DNA of 12,680 nucleotides from an uncultured Gammaproteobacteria bacterium (GCA_903870185.1 CAIQCE010000001.1:1-12680); one strand, 5' to 3'. Counted from the stretch's first letter, positions 1-6,299 are shown. A program made the numbers and translations. The notes: generated by a model from the letters alone, not told the origin.

Positions 1-22
1 CTACCAGCTGAGCTAATGACCC
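1..22 (-). tRNA. tRNA, 5' part only (probably tRNA-Lys), cut by window edge
   Basis: Read on the minus strand, the first 22 nt of a tRNA are visible: acceptor strand GGGTCAT, the TA at positions 8-9 and the D-arm start GCTCAGCTGGTAG. This 5' end resembles gammaproteobacterial tRNA-Lys and the complete tRNA-Lys 27 nt upstream. The anticodon lies outside the window, so the identity is inferred. It is probably the second gene of a tandem tRNA transcript. Confidence 0.75.
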
Positions 23-49
23 ACTTCGGTGTACTATGTTTGCGCGGTT

Positions 50-125
50 TGGTGGGTCATGATGGATTCGAACCATCGACCAACGGATTAAAAGTCCGCT
101 GCTCTACCAGCTGAGCTAACGGCCC
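50..125 (-). tRNA. tRNA-Lys (anticodon UUU)
   Basis: This is a complete 76-nt cloverleaf on the minus strand with an encoded CCA end (50-52). The D stem is GCTC/GAGC. The anticodon loop is CTTTTAA with anticodon TTT, on a stem GCGGA/TCCGT. The T arm is GATGG-TTCGAAT-CCATC. The acceptor arm is imperfect: 5' GGGCCGT faces 3' ATGACCC, giving a C-A mismatch at pair 4-69 and a G-U at 6-67. The neighbouring partial tRNA starts GGGTCAT, which would pair perfectly with this 3' strand. The gene probably works, but the mismatch is odd. Confidence 0.95.
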
Positions 126-142
126 AATCGACAAGATCCCAA

Positions 143-170
143 ATGATACCGGCTTTCTGAAAAATGACAA
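143..170 (-). promoter_or_regulatory. Probable sigma70 promoter of the tRNA-Lys pair
   Basis: On the minus strand TTGTCA (165-170, 5 of 6 to consensus) is followed by a 16-nt spacer and TATCAT (143-148, 5 of 6). The mature tRNA starts 17 nt downstream of the -10 box, leaving a short leader of about ten nucleotides. This suggests the tRNAs have their own promoter and do not depend on read-through from lspA. Confidence 0.6.
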
Positions 171-231
171 GCCTAAAAAAGCTGATAATTTAAGGGCAAC
201 TCTAGAAATTTGATATTTTGACTTAATGGAA

Positions 232-303
232 TTTTGGAGCCAGGCACCTTAATTGATTTATTCAATTGGTTATAGATTGTGCTAGCGGAGCCTGGCACCA
301 AAA
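232..303. repeat. 72-bp inverted-repeat element downstream of lspA
   Basis: The left arm TTTTGGAGCCAGGCACC (232-248) and right arm GGAGCCTGGCACCAAAA (287-303) are inverted repeats matching at 15 of 17 positions. The cores GGAGCC(A/T)GGCACC also match as direct repeats because the GCCWGGC centre is palindromic. A small inner dyad AATTGA...TCAATT lies at 251-267. It looks like a REP/MITE-type interspersed element. It sits just past the lspA stop codon and could act as a transcript-end hairpin, but no T-run follows it. Confidence 0.55.
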
Positions 304-331
304 TAACTAATTTATAGAGATGCACTTAACC

Positions 332-808
332 CTACTTCCGCCATAAAGAGAGAGCCAACAACACTCCCCCAATGCTAATCGCCGAGTCAGCCAAATTAAA
401 GGTCGCGAAATGCCATTGGCGATAACAAACATCAACGAAATCAACGACATAACCATAATGAATTCGATCCCAAAGATTGCCTAACGCACCGCCGATAATT
501 AAGCTCAGGGCAAAAGCTTGAATCTTAGAATGCAGAGGCAGCCTAATTAGCCAAGCTAAAAGCACTACTATAACAACCCCAGAAAGCCCCTCAAAAAAAT
601 AGGTTTGCCACCCCTCCGCATCGGCCAAAAAACTAAAGGCCGCCCCCTGATTGTAACTCAGGACCCAGTTCAGAAATGGCAATACAGAAATCGATTCATA
701 GGCATGCAAATGGATTTGGATCATAAACTTTGTCAGCTGGTCTAGGATAACAATCGAACCACTCAACCATAACCATTTTAGATTTTTTAGAGCTTTAAAG
801 TTGTCCAC
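332..808 (-). CDS. lspA: Lipoprotein signal peptidase (signal peptidase II)
   Basis: LspA is the inner-membrane aspartic peptidase that removes the signal peptide of diacylglyceryl-prolipoproteins after lipid attachment at the lipobox cysteine. The 158-residue protein has the family's four-helix membrane layout. It carries the diagnostic blocks GGALGNLWDR (about 107-115), YVVDF with probable catalytic Asp123, and FNLADSAI with probable catalytic Asp141; NQGAAFSF (53-60) is also typical. The start is a GTG at 806-808, inside the last codons of the upstream 387-residue gene (overlap 14 nt), so translational coupling is likely. A TTG a few codons in is a weaker alternative. In many gammaproteobacteria lspA directly follows ileS; here two unrelated genes intervene. 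Confidence 0.97.
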   Translation of the reverse strand: MDNFKALKNLKWLWLSGSIVILDQLTKFMIQIHLHAYESISVLPFLNWVLSYNQGAAFSFLADAEGWQTYFFEGLSGVVIVVLLAWLIRLPLHSKIQAFALSLIIGGALGNLWDRIHYGYVVDFVDVCYRQWHFATFNLADSAISIGGVLLALSLWRK

Positions 809-1958
809 TGCCTACTCTCTTCCCCATTGTTATATAACTGCCAGAAACTGGCTCTAAATGATCAGCCTGCTCTTCTGAAAAATTTATCAATTCCACACCC
901 GAGCTATCACTAGGTGTTGGACTAACACTAGGTGCAGGACTATCACCAGAATGATGAGAGTGAGCCTGAGAATAATCAGCAATACCCTGACCCTGCCGCG
1001 CAGGTTGAGCCGATAGTAGGGCACCCTCTTCAGCATTTTCTGAGGGGACCTTTCTGACAAAATTAGTCTTCCAGAATTCTAATAAAACGTTTTTCACCTC
1101 TATAAAGACTTCTTTTAAACTTTGATGATTCCACCAAGCTTTAACGACAACACTAGTAACAACTGCCGCCCCTAGAGCCAAGATTAACATTAAGCTAGCA
1201 GCAGCTGCGACTCCCATCACGGCCATCATTGAACCTAAACCTAGAAGAGCACCTGCGCCTGGGATTAAGACATTAAGCGCTACAAACAAAGTAGCGGCTA
1301 CGGCTAAGCAGCAAAATATTAATAATATTCTATTATTAGTTGGCTGGAATTGATATTCAGCTATTGCCAACGACCTCCTACGGTTTAATATGGAATCACC
1401 CTCGGTATATGATTTCATAAGAATCAGTTTGTCGTCTCGAGGTAATATACGTATCTCTGGTTTACAAGACAATCTTAGCTTTGACTTCTCTGATTTTAAA
1501 CTTGGATTTCTATCAACCAACCTGTGCACATAATACTCAGTGAAATAAGAGAAAGACACAGAATCTTGAGTGATAGGATCCACTAATTCTGAATACTTTT
1601 CCTTCTTAAACATCTTATCGATTATATAAGCAATACGATTTATTTCTGCACCATATACATCTCGAATATCTGCTAACCCATCGGCTATCCTTCTAAGCTG
1701 AACATCTGTTAAAGTTTCCAAATTATGGTCAACAAATAATTTTAGTTTTTCACGAAAGGTTTCTATCACTGCTTGAGCGAGATCAATATCCTTAGAAGAA
1801 TTTTGAGGTAGCTCAGACTGTGCTTCTTTAAATAAAGAAGCTATTGCGGCCAGAAAACCCCGGACCTCAGAAGCAGAAGGATTGCTTCCCACCAAAATTT
1901 TGGCTGTAATGGCTTCAAATGCTGCTTCAGCAGTTGGCATTACTTTAGGGGTTCGCAT
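795..1958 (-). CDS. Unrecognised protein with C-terminal membrane hairpin; candidate secreted effector
   Basis: I do not recognise this 387-residue protein. Residues 1-205 are largely helical, charged and without a signal peptide. About 210-232 and 238-272 are two strongly hydrophobic segments joined by a short Pro/Gly turn (LIPGAG), a membrane hairpin. A charged helix (280-302) follows, then a low-complexity Ser/Pro/His/Glu tail (305-387) containing SPAPSVSPTPSDSSG and SEEQADHLEP. A polar body, internal hairpin and Glu/Ser-rich C-terminus are common in Legionella and Coxiella Dot/Icm effectors, but this is only resemblance. ATG at 1956-1958 is preceded by AAGG at 8-nt spacing. The gene end overlaps lspA. 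Upstream, TATACT (1993-1998, read on minus) could be a -10, but no good -35 accompanies it. An ordinary inner-membrane protein is an equally open alternative. Confidence 0.75.
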   Translation of the reverse strand: MRTPKVMPTAEAAFEAITAKILVGSNPSASEVRGFLAAIASLFKEAQSELPQNSSKDIDLAQAVIETFREKLKLFVDHNLETLTDVQLRRIADGLADIRDVYGAEINRIAYIIDKMFKKEKYSELVDPITQDSVSFSYFTEYYVHRLVDRNPSLKSEKSKLRLSCKPEIRILPRDDKLILMKSYTEGDSILNRRRSLAIAEYQFQPTNNRILLIFCCLAVAATLFVALNVLIPGAGALLGLGSMMAVMGVAAAASLMLILALGAAVVTSVVVKAWWNHQSLKEVFIEVKNVLLEFWKTNFVRKVPSENAEEGALLSAQPARQGQGIADYSQAHSHHSGDSPAPSVSPTPSDSSGVELINFSEEQADHLEPVSGSYITMGKRVGSGQL

Positions 1959-2093
1959 GGCTTTTACCTTTTTTGAGACTTTTAACTTTGTCAGTATAGA
2001 ACAACAACATGAAGAAAGTATTAAGGGTATCTCTTAAAAATAGTTAGTATATCTCCACATCGGCGTGTTCATTTTATGCCCTGATTCGATTTT

Positions 2094-2127
2094 CCTGGAT
2101 CCTCTTGATTAAGCCAGAGGACGACGG
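2094..2127. repeat. Interspersed hairpin repeat of the CTGGATCC...GGACGACGG type
   Basis: The sequence pairs CCTCT with AGAGG around a loop. Flanks CTGGATCC and GGACGACGGG match those of the repeat downstream of rpsT (10743-10774), while the stem and loop bases differ. Conserved ends around a variable stem indicate a REP-like family. A second copy lies inverted at 2192-2220. Confidence 0.5.
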
Positions 2128-2160
2128 GTTAAGTAATAAGCATGCACCTAACGCTATCAT

Positions 2161-2191
2161 GTTGGCCCGCGCTGTCGCGCTTGGGACCAAC
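2161..2191. repeat. Imperfect palindrome related to the GTAGGTTGG...CCAAC repeat family
   Basis: The ends GTTGG and CCAAC pair, and inner GCGC pairs with GCGC across TGTC. Read on the minus strand (GTTGGTCCCAAGCGC start) it resembles the arms at 5868-5899 and 5944-5976, which share the CCAAGCG and AGCGCGG blocks. It is sandwiched between two inverted copies of another repeat. Confidence 0.5.
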
Positions 2192-2220
2192 TCGTCGTCC
2201 CCGCGCAGGCGGGGATCGAG
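2192..2220. repeat. GC-rich hairpin repeat (CCCCGC / GCGGGG)
   Basis: CCCCGC (around 2200) and GCGGGG (2209-2214) form a tight stem. Read on the minus strand it has the GATCC...GGACGACG frame of the elements at 2094-2127 and 10743-10774. It lies about 30 nt past the stop of the 200-residue gene and could help end that transcript, although no T-run follows. The rest of the 293-nt gap 1959-2251 shows nothing else I can name. Confidence 0.5.
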
Positions 2221-2251
2221 TTATAGGGTGTGTCCGCAGGATCTGACCATA

Positions 2252-2854
2252 TCAATATGAATCCGGTCTATTAAAATCCTCATAACCTATATCCGAGAAA
2301 CGTTTGAACCCCCCTTTCGAGGTATTTTTCTCTTCTTTTTTAGCCGAAAATGCAGGAGGCTTCGGCAAATGAGACTGCAGCTGTGAAACCGAAATAGTCG
2401 ATTTTAAATCACTAAAATTGGGCTCCGATAATAACCCCCTCGACTGCAACCGATTTCTCGATAATCGCTCCTTCAAGAGTTGAACAAATGATTTCTTCCA
2501 CCATCTTCCAGGATTCTCGTTAGCTTCCGCAATACCGGATTTTACTTTGGGCTCTGGCTGGGGTAATTGGGAACGAAGGAATCGGGCGAATAAATTCTGA
2601 ATGGGGTCTCCCCGAGAAAAGTCCTGATCCAGAACTTCGAGCTGTTCAACTGAATAATTTTGCCAATCAATCTCAGACAATAATTTGTAAAAATCATTAC
2701 AAATTCGTTGAGGTGCATTGATGACTGAATCACCTGTTTGTTGAGCAATATTGACATAGAGGCGATGCAGCTGCTCGATCACCGCTTGGCGATCCTGGCC
2801 TTGAGTAATGAAATGGTTCAATGCATTTTCTAGCTGACTTAAATCATGAGGCAT
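2252..2854 (-). CDS. Unrecognised 200-residue soluble protein
   Basis: I do not recognise this protein. It has no signal peptide or membrane segment. Residues 1-95 are predicted to be mostly helical (SQLENALNHFITQG, RQAVIEQLHRLYVNIAQQ, VEQLEVLDQDF). A Pro-rich link (97-103) leads to a basic stretch, RWWKKSFVQLLKERLSRNRL (117-136). The tail is polar and ends in an aromatic, acidic segment (GYEDFNRPDSY). The start is chosen by a strong Shine-Dalgarno GGGAGG (2861-2866 on the complement), 6 nt from the ATG at 2852-2854. The adjacent ATG at 2855-2857 is only 3 nt away, and an ATG at 2884 lies upstream of the ribosome site. It begins 80 nt after the ileS stop on the same strand with no obvious terminator between, so it may be co-transcribed with ileS. 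Function unknown. Confidence 0.75.
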   Translation of the reverse strand: MPHDLSQLENALNHFITQGQDRQAVIEQLHRLYVNIAQQTGDSVINAPQRICNDFYKLLSEIDWQNYSVEQLEVLDQDFSRGDPIQNLFARFLRSQLPQPEPKVKSGIAEANENPGRWWKKSFVQLLKERLSRNRLQSRGLLSEPNFSDLKSTISVSQLQSHLPKPPAFSAKKEEKNTSKGGFKRFSDIGYEDFNRPDSY

Positions 2855-2860
2855 CATTAA

Positions 2861-2866
2861 CCTCCC
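2861..2866 (-). promoter_or_regulatory. Ribosome binding site deciding the start of the 200-residue gene
   Basis: The minus strand reads GGGAGG followed by TTA and then ATGATG. The spacing of 6 nt to the second ATG is near ideal, so initiation there is preferred over the in-frame ATG 30 nt further upstream. Confidence 0.7.
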
Positions 2867-2934
2867 TTTAATTACTGAACCCATCAGTCACAATAGCAGA
2901 GTCTCGAATAAAGACTATAAATCAAACAAAGTCA

Positions 2935-5757
2935 TTACGCAAAACAGCGATTTTCCCCTTCGCCCACCACGTTCTCTACACAGCGCCCACAAAGCCCTGG
3001 ATCATCAGAATGTGTTCCCACATCGGGACGATGTTGCCAACAACGCACACATTTAGCAGCCTCTAATCGCTTAACACTCACCCACAGCCCCGTGATGCCA
3101 GTTGGCTCTGCTTCTGAATCTCTTTCCCCTTCAGGCAAGACTCGAGCACTGGAAGTAATCAATGCGAATCGAAGCTCATCGCCTAATACACTGAGCTCGG
3201 CATAAAGATCCGACTCCGCATATAAAACTACTTCAGCTTCTAAGGCAGATCCAATCAAACCCGCATTGCGTTTCGATTCCAAAGCCTTATTCACTTCGGA
3301 ACGAACTTCCATAAACCAAGCCCAATAGCTGCTTTCAATTCGCTGACCCGCGACTTCACTAGGCCAGGCCTGGTACCACTCGGTTAAAAACACAGATTCC
3401 GCACGCGTACCTGGCATATGCCGCCAAATCTCTTCTGCCGTAAAACTTGTGATAGGTGCTAACCAACGAACCAAAGCTTCCAAAATATAAAACATCGCCG
3501 TTTGAGCCGACCGACGTGGCAAGCCAGTTGATCGAGTCGTATATTGACGATCTTTGATGATATCCAAATAAAAGCTTCCCATCTCTACCGTACAGAAATT
3601 ATGGATTAGCTGATAAATATGTTGGAATTGGTAAGTCTGATAAGCCTCAATGATTTTAGACTGCAATTGTTGTGCAGCCTCGATAGCCCAATAATCCAAT
3701 GCCAGTAATTCCTGTGCGGCTACCAAATCAACCGCTGGATCAAAATCAGATAAATTGGATAATAAAAATCGAGCCGTATTTCGCAATCGCCGATAAGCAT
3801 CAGCACTACGATTTAAAATCTCGGTGGAAACACTGATATCATCCCGATAATCGCTGGAGCAAACCCAAAGTCGCAAAACATCGGCACCCATCTGCTGCAC
3901 CACATCACTCGGCGCAATCGTATTCCCGATGGACTTAGACATCTTTTTGCCCTTGGCATCCACTACATAACCGTGAGTTAAAACGGCTTTAAAAGGAGTC
4001 TCATTACGAATCGCCAAAGAAGACAAAAGGGATGTTTGAAACCAACCTCGGTGCTGATCGGAACCTTCCAAATACAGATCCGCTGGTGGATGCATGCCCG
4101 CATGGCGTTCCAGTACGGTAAAGTGACTCACACCAGAATCAAACCAAACATCCTGAACATCCAATAATTTTTCATAATCTTCAGCATCACTACCCAATAA
4201 TTCAACAGGATCTAATTCATACCAAGCTTCTAGCCCACCTGCTTCCATCAATTTAGCAATTTTCTCGAGGAACCCTGGAGTTTGAGGATGCAACTCACCT
4301 GTTTCGTGATGCACAAAAAACGGCAAAGGAGCTCCCCAAGCGCGCTGACGAGAAATACACCAATCGGGACGTTGGGCAATCATATTGTTAATTCTCAGCT
4401 GCCCCCAATCCGGCAGCCATTCCACTGACTTAATCGACTCCAAAGCCTTCGCTCGTAGACCACTGCGATCCATTCCGATAAACCATTGTGGAGTCGCTCT
4501 AAAAATCAAAGGCGTTTTATGACGCCAGCAATGTGGGTAACTGTGATGAATCGGTGCTTGATGTAAAAGATGTCCGGTTTTTTCTAAATTCTCGACGATA
4601 ATGGGATTCGCTTTGAAAACATGTTGATCCGACACCCAAGGAGTACCTGATACAAAACAACTTTTAGAATTCACAGGACTCACTGAATCCAAACCGTAGA
4701 CTTGCCCCACCAAATAATCGTCTTGTCCATGAGCAGGAGCCGTATGCACATTACCAGTTCCACCATCGGTGGTCACATGCTCAGCTAAAATTATAGGCAC
4801 CACTCGATCAGCAAAAGGATGATGCAAAAGCAAATGCTCCAACAAAGCCCCTTCGACTGCGGCCAAAGTTTCATGTTCTGTGACTTGATAACGCTCTAGG
4901 ACAGAAGACAATAATTCCTCAGCAATCACCAAGTATTTTTCATGGCCTGCTAACTGAACTTTCACCAAGACGTAGTAGAGCTTCGCATTAACAGCAACGG
5001 CCTGATTAGCGGGTAATGTCCAAGGCGTCGTGGTCCAAATCGGAACAATAATTTCAGAGATTGATGAAGCCTCTAAACCAAATCTAGAAAGAATTAAGGA
5101 GGGGGTCTGCGCCATAAAAGCCACATCGATCGCAGTGGAGGTTTTATCTTGATATTCCACTTCTGCCTCGGCTAAAGCTGAAGCACAATCGATGCACCAA
5201 TGAACGGGTTTATGCCCTCGTTGCAAATGACCATTTTCAATAATTCTCGCCAATGCACGAACCGTGTTAGCCTCATAATCGCGATTCATGGTGAGATAGG
5301 GATGGTCCCAATCGGCGATAACACCCAAACGTTCAAAGTCACCTTTCTGTAAAGTCACTTGACTGCCGGCATATTCACGGCAAGCTTTTCTAAATTCCGC
5401 ATTAGTAACCTTATCGCCAGCCTTCCCTAATTTTTTCTCTACATTGAGCTCAATCGGCAAACCGTGGCAATCCCAACCAGGGATAAAAGGCGTATCGAAG
5501 CCCTCTAAGGTTTTGGATTTTAACACCATGTCTTTCAAGATTTTATTCAGAGCGGTTCCCAAATGAGGCCTAGCATTCGCATAGGGGGGGCCGTCGTGCA
5601 AGATGAATTTGGGTCGACCTTGAGCATATTCACGCATCCGTTCATAGAGGCCTTGTGCCTTCCAAGAGTCTAAAATCTGAGGCTCCCGCTGGGCTAAGTT
5701 GGCCTTCATGGGGAAGTCAGTTTTAGGCAGATTCAGGGTATCTTTATAATCTTTCAT
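2935..5757 (-). CDS. ileS: Isoleucyl-tRNA synthetase
   Basis: This class I synthetase charges tRNA-Ile with isoleucine and edits misactivated valine. The 940-residue product is close to the usual bacterial length (E. coli 938). Visible motifs: PYANARPHLGT (HIGH-type signature, HLGT at 65-68), WDCHGLPIE, the CP1 editing domain with TTTPWTLPANQAV (about 242-254) and TAPAHGQDDY (about 339-348), CISRQRAWGAP, and KMSKS (605-609). A C-terminal zinc knuckle has Cys903, 906, 923 and 926. ATG at 5755-5757 is chosen because MKDYKDTLNLPKTDFPM matches the family N-terminus; an in-frame TTG at 5835 lies upstream of the promoter and is unlikely. The Shine-Dalgarno is weak. Fourth-position Thr in HLGT departs from the usual gammaproteobacterial HIGH but is tolerated in class I enzymes. 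Normally ribF precedes it; here a plus-strand gene intervenes, so ileS has its own promoter. Confidence 0.97.
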   Translation of the reverse strand: MKDYKDTLNLPKTDFPMKANLAQREPQILDSWKAQGLYERMREYAQGRPKFILHDGPPYANARPHLGTALNKILKDMVLKSKTLEGFDTPFIPGWDCHGLPIELNVEKKLGKAGDKVTNAEFRKACREYAGSQVTLQKGDFERLGVIADWDHPYLTMNRDYEANTVRALARIIENGHLQRGHKPVHWCIDCASALAEAEVEYQDKTSTAIDVAFMAQTPSLILSRFGLEASSISEIIVPIWTTTPWTLPANQAVAVNAKLYYVLVKVQLAGHEKYLVIAEELLSSVLERYQVTEHETLAAVEGALLEHLLLHHPFADRVVPIILAEHVTTDGGTGNVHTAPAHGQDDYLVGQVYGLDSVSPVNSKSCFVSGTPWVSDQHVFKANPIIVENLEKTGHLLHQAPIHHSYPHCWRHKTPLIFRATPQWFIGMDRSGLRAKALESIKSVEWLPDWGQLRINNMIAQRPDWCISRQRAWGAPLPFFVHHETGELHPQTPGFLEKIAKLMEAGGLEAWYELDPVELLGSDAEDYEKLLDVQDVWFDSGVSHFTVLERHAGMHPPADLYLEGSDQHRGWFQTSLLSSLAIRNETPFKAVLTHGYVVDAKGKKMSKSIGNTIAPSDVVQQMGADVLRLWVCSSDYRDDISVSTEILNRSADAYRRLRNTARFLLSNLSDFDPAVDLVAAQELLALDYWAIEAAQQLQSKIIEAYQTYQFQHIYQLIHNFCTVEMGSFYLDIIKDRQYTTRSTGLPRRSAQTAMFYILEALVRWLAPITSFTAEEIWRHMPGTRAESVFLTEWYQAWPSEVAGQRIESSYWAWFMEVRSEVNKALESKRNAGLIGSALEAEVVLYAESDLYAELSVLGDELRFALITSSARVLPEGERDSEAEPTGITGLWVSVKRLEAAKCVRCWQHRPDVGTHSDDPGLCGRCVENVVGEGENRCFA

Positions 5758-5790
5758 GGGAATTGGCTTAATCAAAATGGATGATGCGCC

Positions 5791-5819
5791 ATTGTAACCA
5801 TAATGTAGGTGAGTGCCAA
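5791..5819 (-). promoter_or_regulatory. Sigma70-type promoter of ileS
   Basis: On the minus strand TTGGCA (5814-5819, 5 of 6) is followed by exactly 17 nt and TACAAT (5791-5796, 5 of 6). The predicted transcript starts near 5784, giving a leader of about 27 nt to the ileS ATG. The -35 box lies inside the repeat arm 5805-5836, so the repeat appears to have contributed half of the promoter. Confidence 0.7.
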
Positions 5820-5836
5820 GCATGGTGCGGCCCAAC
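5805..5836 (+). repeat. Interspersed repeat arm 1 (GTAGGTGAGTGCC...CGGCCCAAC)
   Basis: This 32-nt stretch starts GTAGGT, has a central GTGCCAAGC and ends GCGGCCCAAC. It aligns with the complement of 5944-5976 with about five differences and one gap. The orientation is the same as arm 2 and opposite to arm 3. It contains the -35 box of ileS. Confidence 0.55.
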
Positions 5837-5867
5837 GTCTAGATCTTACAGCGGTACTATCTATTAC

Positions 5868-5976
5868 GTAGGTTAGCCCCAAGCGCAGCGCGGGCTAACA
5901 ATCCCGTTCTTTTATCCGTTTATTGAAAAGAATATGTTGTTTTGTTGGGCCGCGCTAACGCTTGGCACCAACCTAC
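5868..5976. repeat. MITE-like element with imperfect terminal inverted repeats
   Basis: The arms 5868-5899 (GTAGGTTAGCCCCAAGCG...GGCTAAC) and 5944-5976 (complement GTAGGTTGGTGCCAAGCG...GGCCCAAC) are inverted and share GTAGGTT, CCAAGCG and AGCGCGG. About 45 nt of AT-rich sequence separates them and has no ORF. The layout fits a non-autonomous miniature element or a paired REP. No transposase is present, and no convincing target-site duplication was found by eye. Confidence 0.5.
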
Positions 5977-6005
5977 AAAAACACTCACTGTTCCAAATAC
6001 CAATT

Positions 6006-6034
6006 AACTACCAATTTTTGAAAAATTGGTAGTT
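6006..6034. terminator. Perfect 14-bp hairpin, possible terminator
   Basis: AACTACCAATTTTT and AAAAATTGGTAGTT pair perfectly around a single G. On the plus strand a run of seven T (6041-6047) lies a few bases past the stem, as in an intrinsic terminator, but no plus-strand gene precedes it. On the minus strand the hairpin starts 16 nt after the stop of the micro-ORF 6050-6124 and lacks a T-run. Its direction is undecided. Confidence 0.45.
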
Positions 6035-6049
6035 TGATCTTTTTTTAAC

Positions 6050-6124
6050 CTAAGCAACCTGTGTGGGCGCCGCCTGAACAGCTTCTTGCGCTGGCTGTGA
6101 AAATACTTTCATCTGATGAGTCAC
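6050..6124 (-). CDS. Micro-ORF of 20-24 residues, or the 3' remnant of a lost gene
   Basis: An ORF from GTG 6124 (24 residues) or ATG 6112 (20 residues: MKVFSQPAQEAV then QAAPTQVA) ends at TAG 6050-6052. AAGG lies 8 nt before the GTG. It stands between a PmrA-type box upstream (6168-6187) and a perfect hairpin downstream (6006-6034), which is how a complete small gene would look. Equally, the Gln/Ala/Pro-rich sequence could be the surviving C-terminus of a deleted gene: the tail VQAAPTQVA resembles the VQAPSPTA end of the ORF at 12092. No function can be assigned, and translation is not demonstrated. Confidence 0.35.
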   Translation of the reverse strand: MTHQMKVFSQPAQEAVQAAPTQVA

Positions 6125-6167
6125 TGCCTCAACCTTAATTTTATTAATTTTTTAATTCTATCAAGAT

Positions 6168-6187
6168 GATCTTAAGGGAATATTAAG
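6168..6187 (-). promoter_or_regulatory. Candidate PmrA box, minus orientation
   Basis: The minus strand reads CTTAATATT-CC-CTTAAGATC, i.e. YTTAAK-N5-YTTAAK, the tandem half-site pattern recognised by PmrA response regulators. A weak -10-like AATAAA lies 22 nt downstream, the same distance as for the plus-strand box. It would read toward the micro-ORF and ileS. One half-site (CTTAAG) is itself palindromic, so orientation rests on the other half. Confidence 0.45.
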
Positions 6188-6229
6188 GCCCCCTGAACCC
6201 TACCCATCGGTTGATCTAAATTTTACCAG

Positions 6230-6249
6230 CTTAAGATTTCCTTAATATT
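6230..6249 (+). promoter_or_regulatory. Candidate PmrA box upstream of the 472-residue gene
   Basis: The plus strand reads CTTAAGATT-TC-CTTAATATT, two near-identical 9-mers 2 nt apart. This fits YTTAAK-N5-YTTAAK, the PmrA site described in enteric bacteria and, as a cTTAATatT motif, in Legionella and Coxiella, where it controls many Dot/Icm effector genes. The second half-site abuts the -35 region, as expected for activation. AATAAT lies 22 nt further on, and the ATG about 50 nt from the box. Confidence 0.6.
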
Positions 6250-6277
6250 GATTTACTATTTTACTCATTCTAATAAT
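6248..6277 (+). promoter_or_regulatory. Predicted promoter of the 472-residue gene
   Basis: TTGATT (6248-6253, 4 of 6) and AATAAT (6272-6277, 5 of 6) are separated by 18 nt. The weak -35 overlaps the downstream PmrA half-site by two bases, which fits a promoter that needs an activator. The start codon lies 22 nt past the -10. Confidence 0.5.
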
Positions 6278-6299
6278 TACTTTTAACCATGAGAACGCT

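Noticed and set aside
1560..1610. U-box-like DPITQDSV in the 387-residue protein (residues 127-134)
   Set aside because: Only the first few residues resemble a U-box; the following DPV, His/Tyr turn and remaining core positions are absent.
1993..2030. PmrA-like half-sites (TTTAAG and CTTAAT) upstream of the 387-residue gene
   Set aside because: The half-sites are 7 nt apart rather than 5 and sit at a different distance from the only -10 candidate; too weak to list as a site.
5758..5835. Extension of IleS by 26 residues from an in-frame TTG
   Set aside because: The extra segment has no family similarity and lies across the -35 and -10 boxes of the predicted ileS promoter; the N-terminus from MKDYKDTLNL matches known IleS.
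6006..6047. Hairpin plus T-run as a leader attenuator of ileS
   Set aside because: It lies upstream of the ileS promoter and its T-run is on the opposite strand, so it cannot be part of the main ileS leader.
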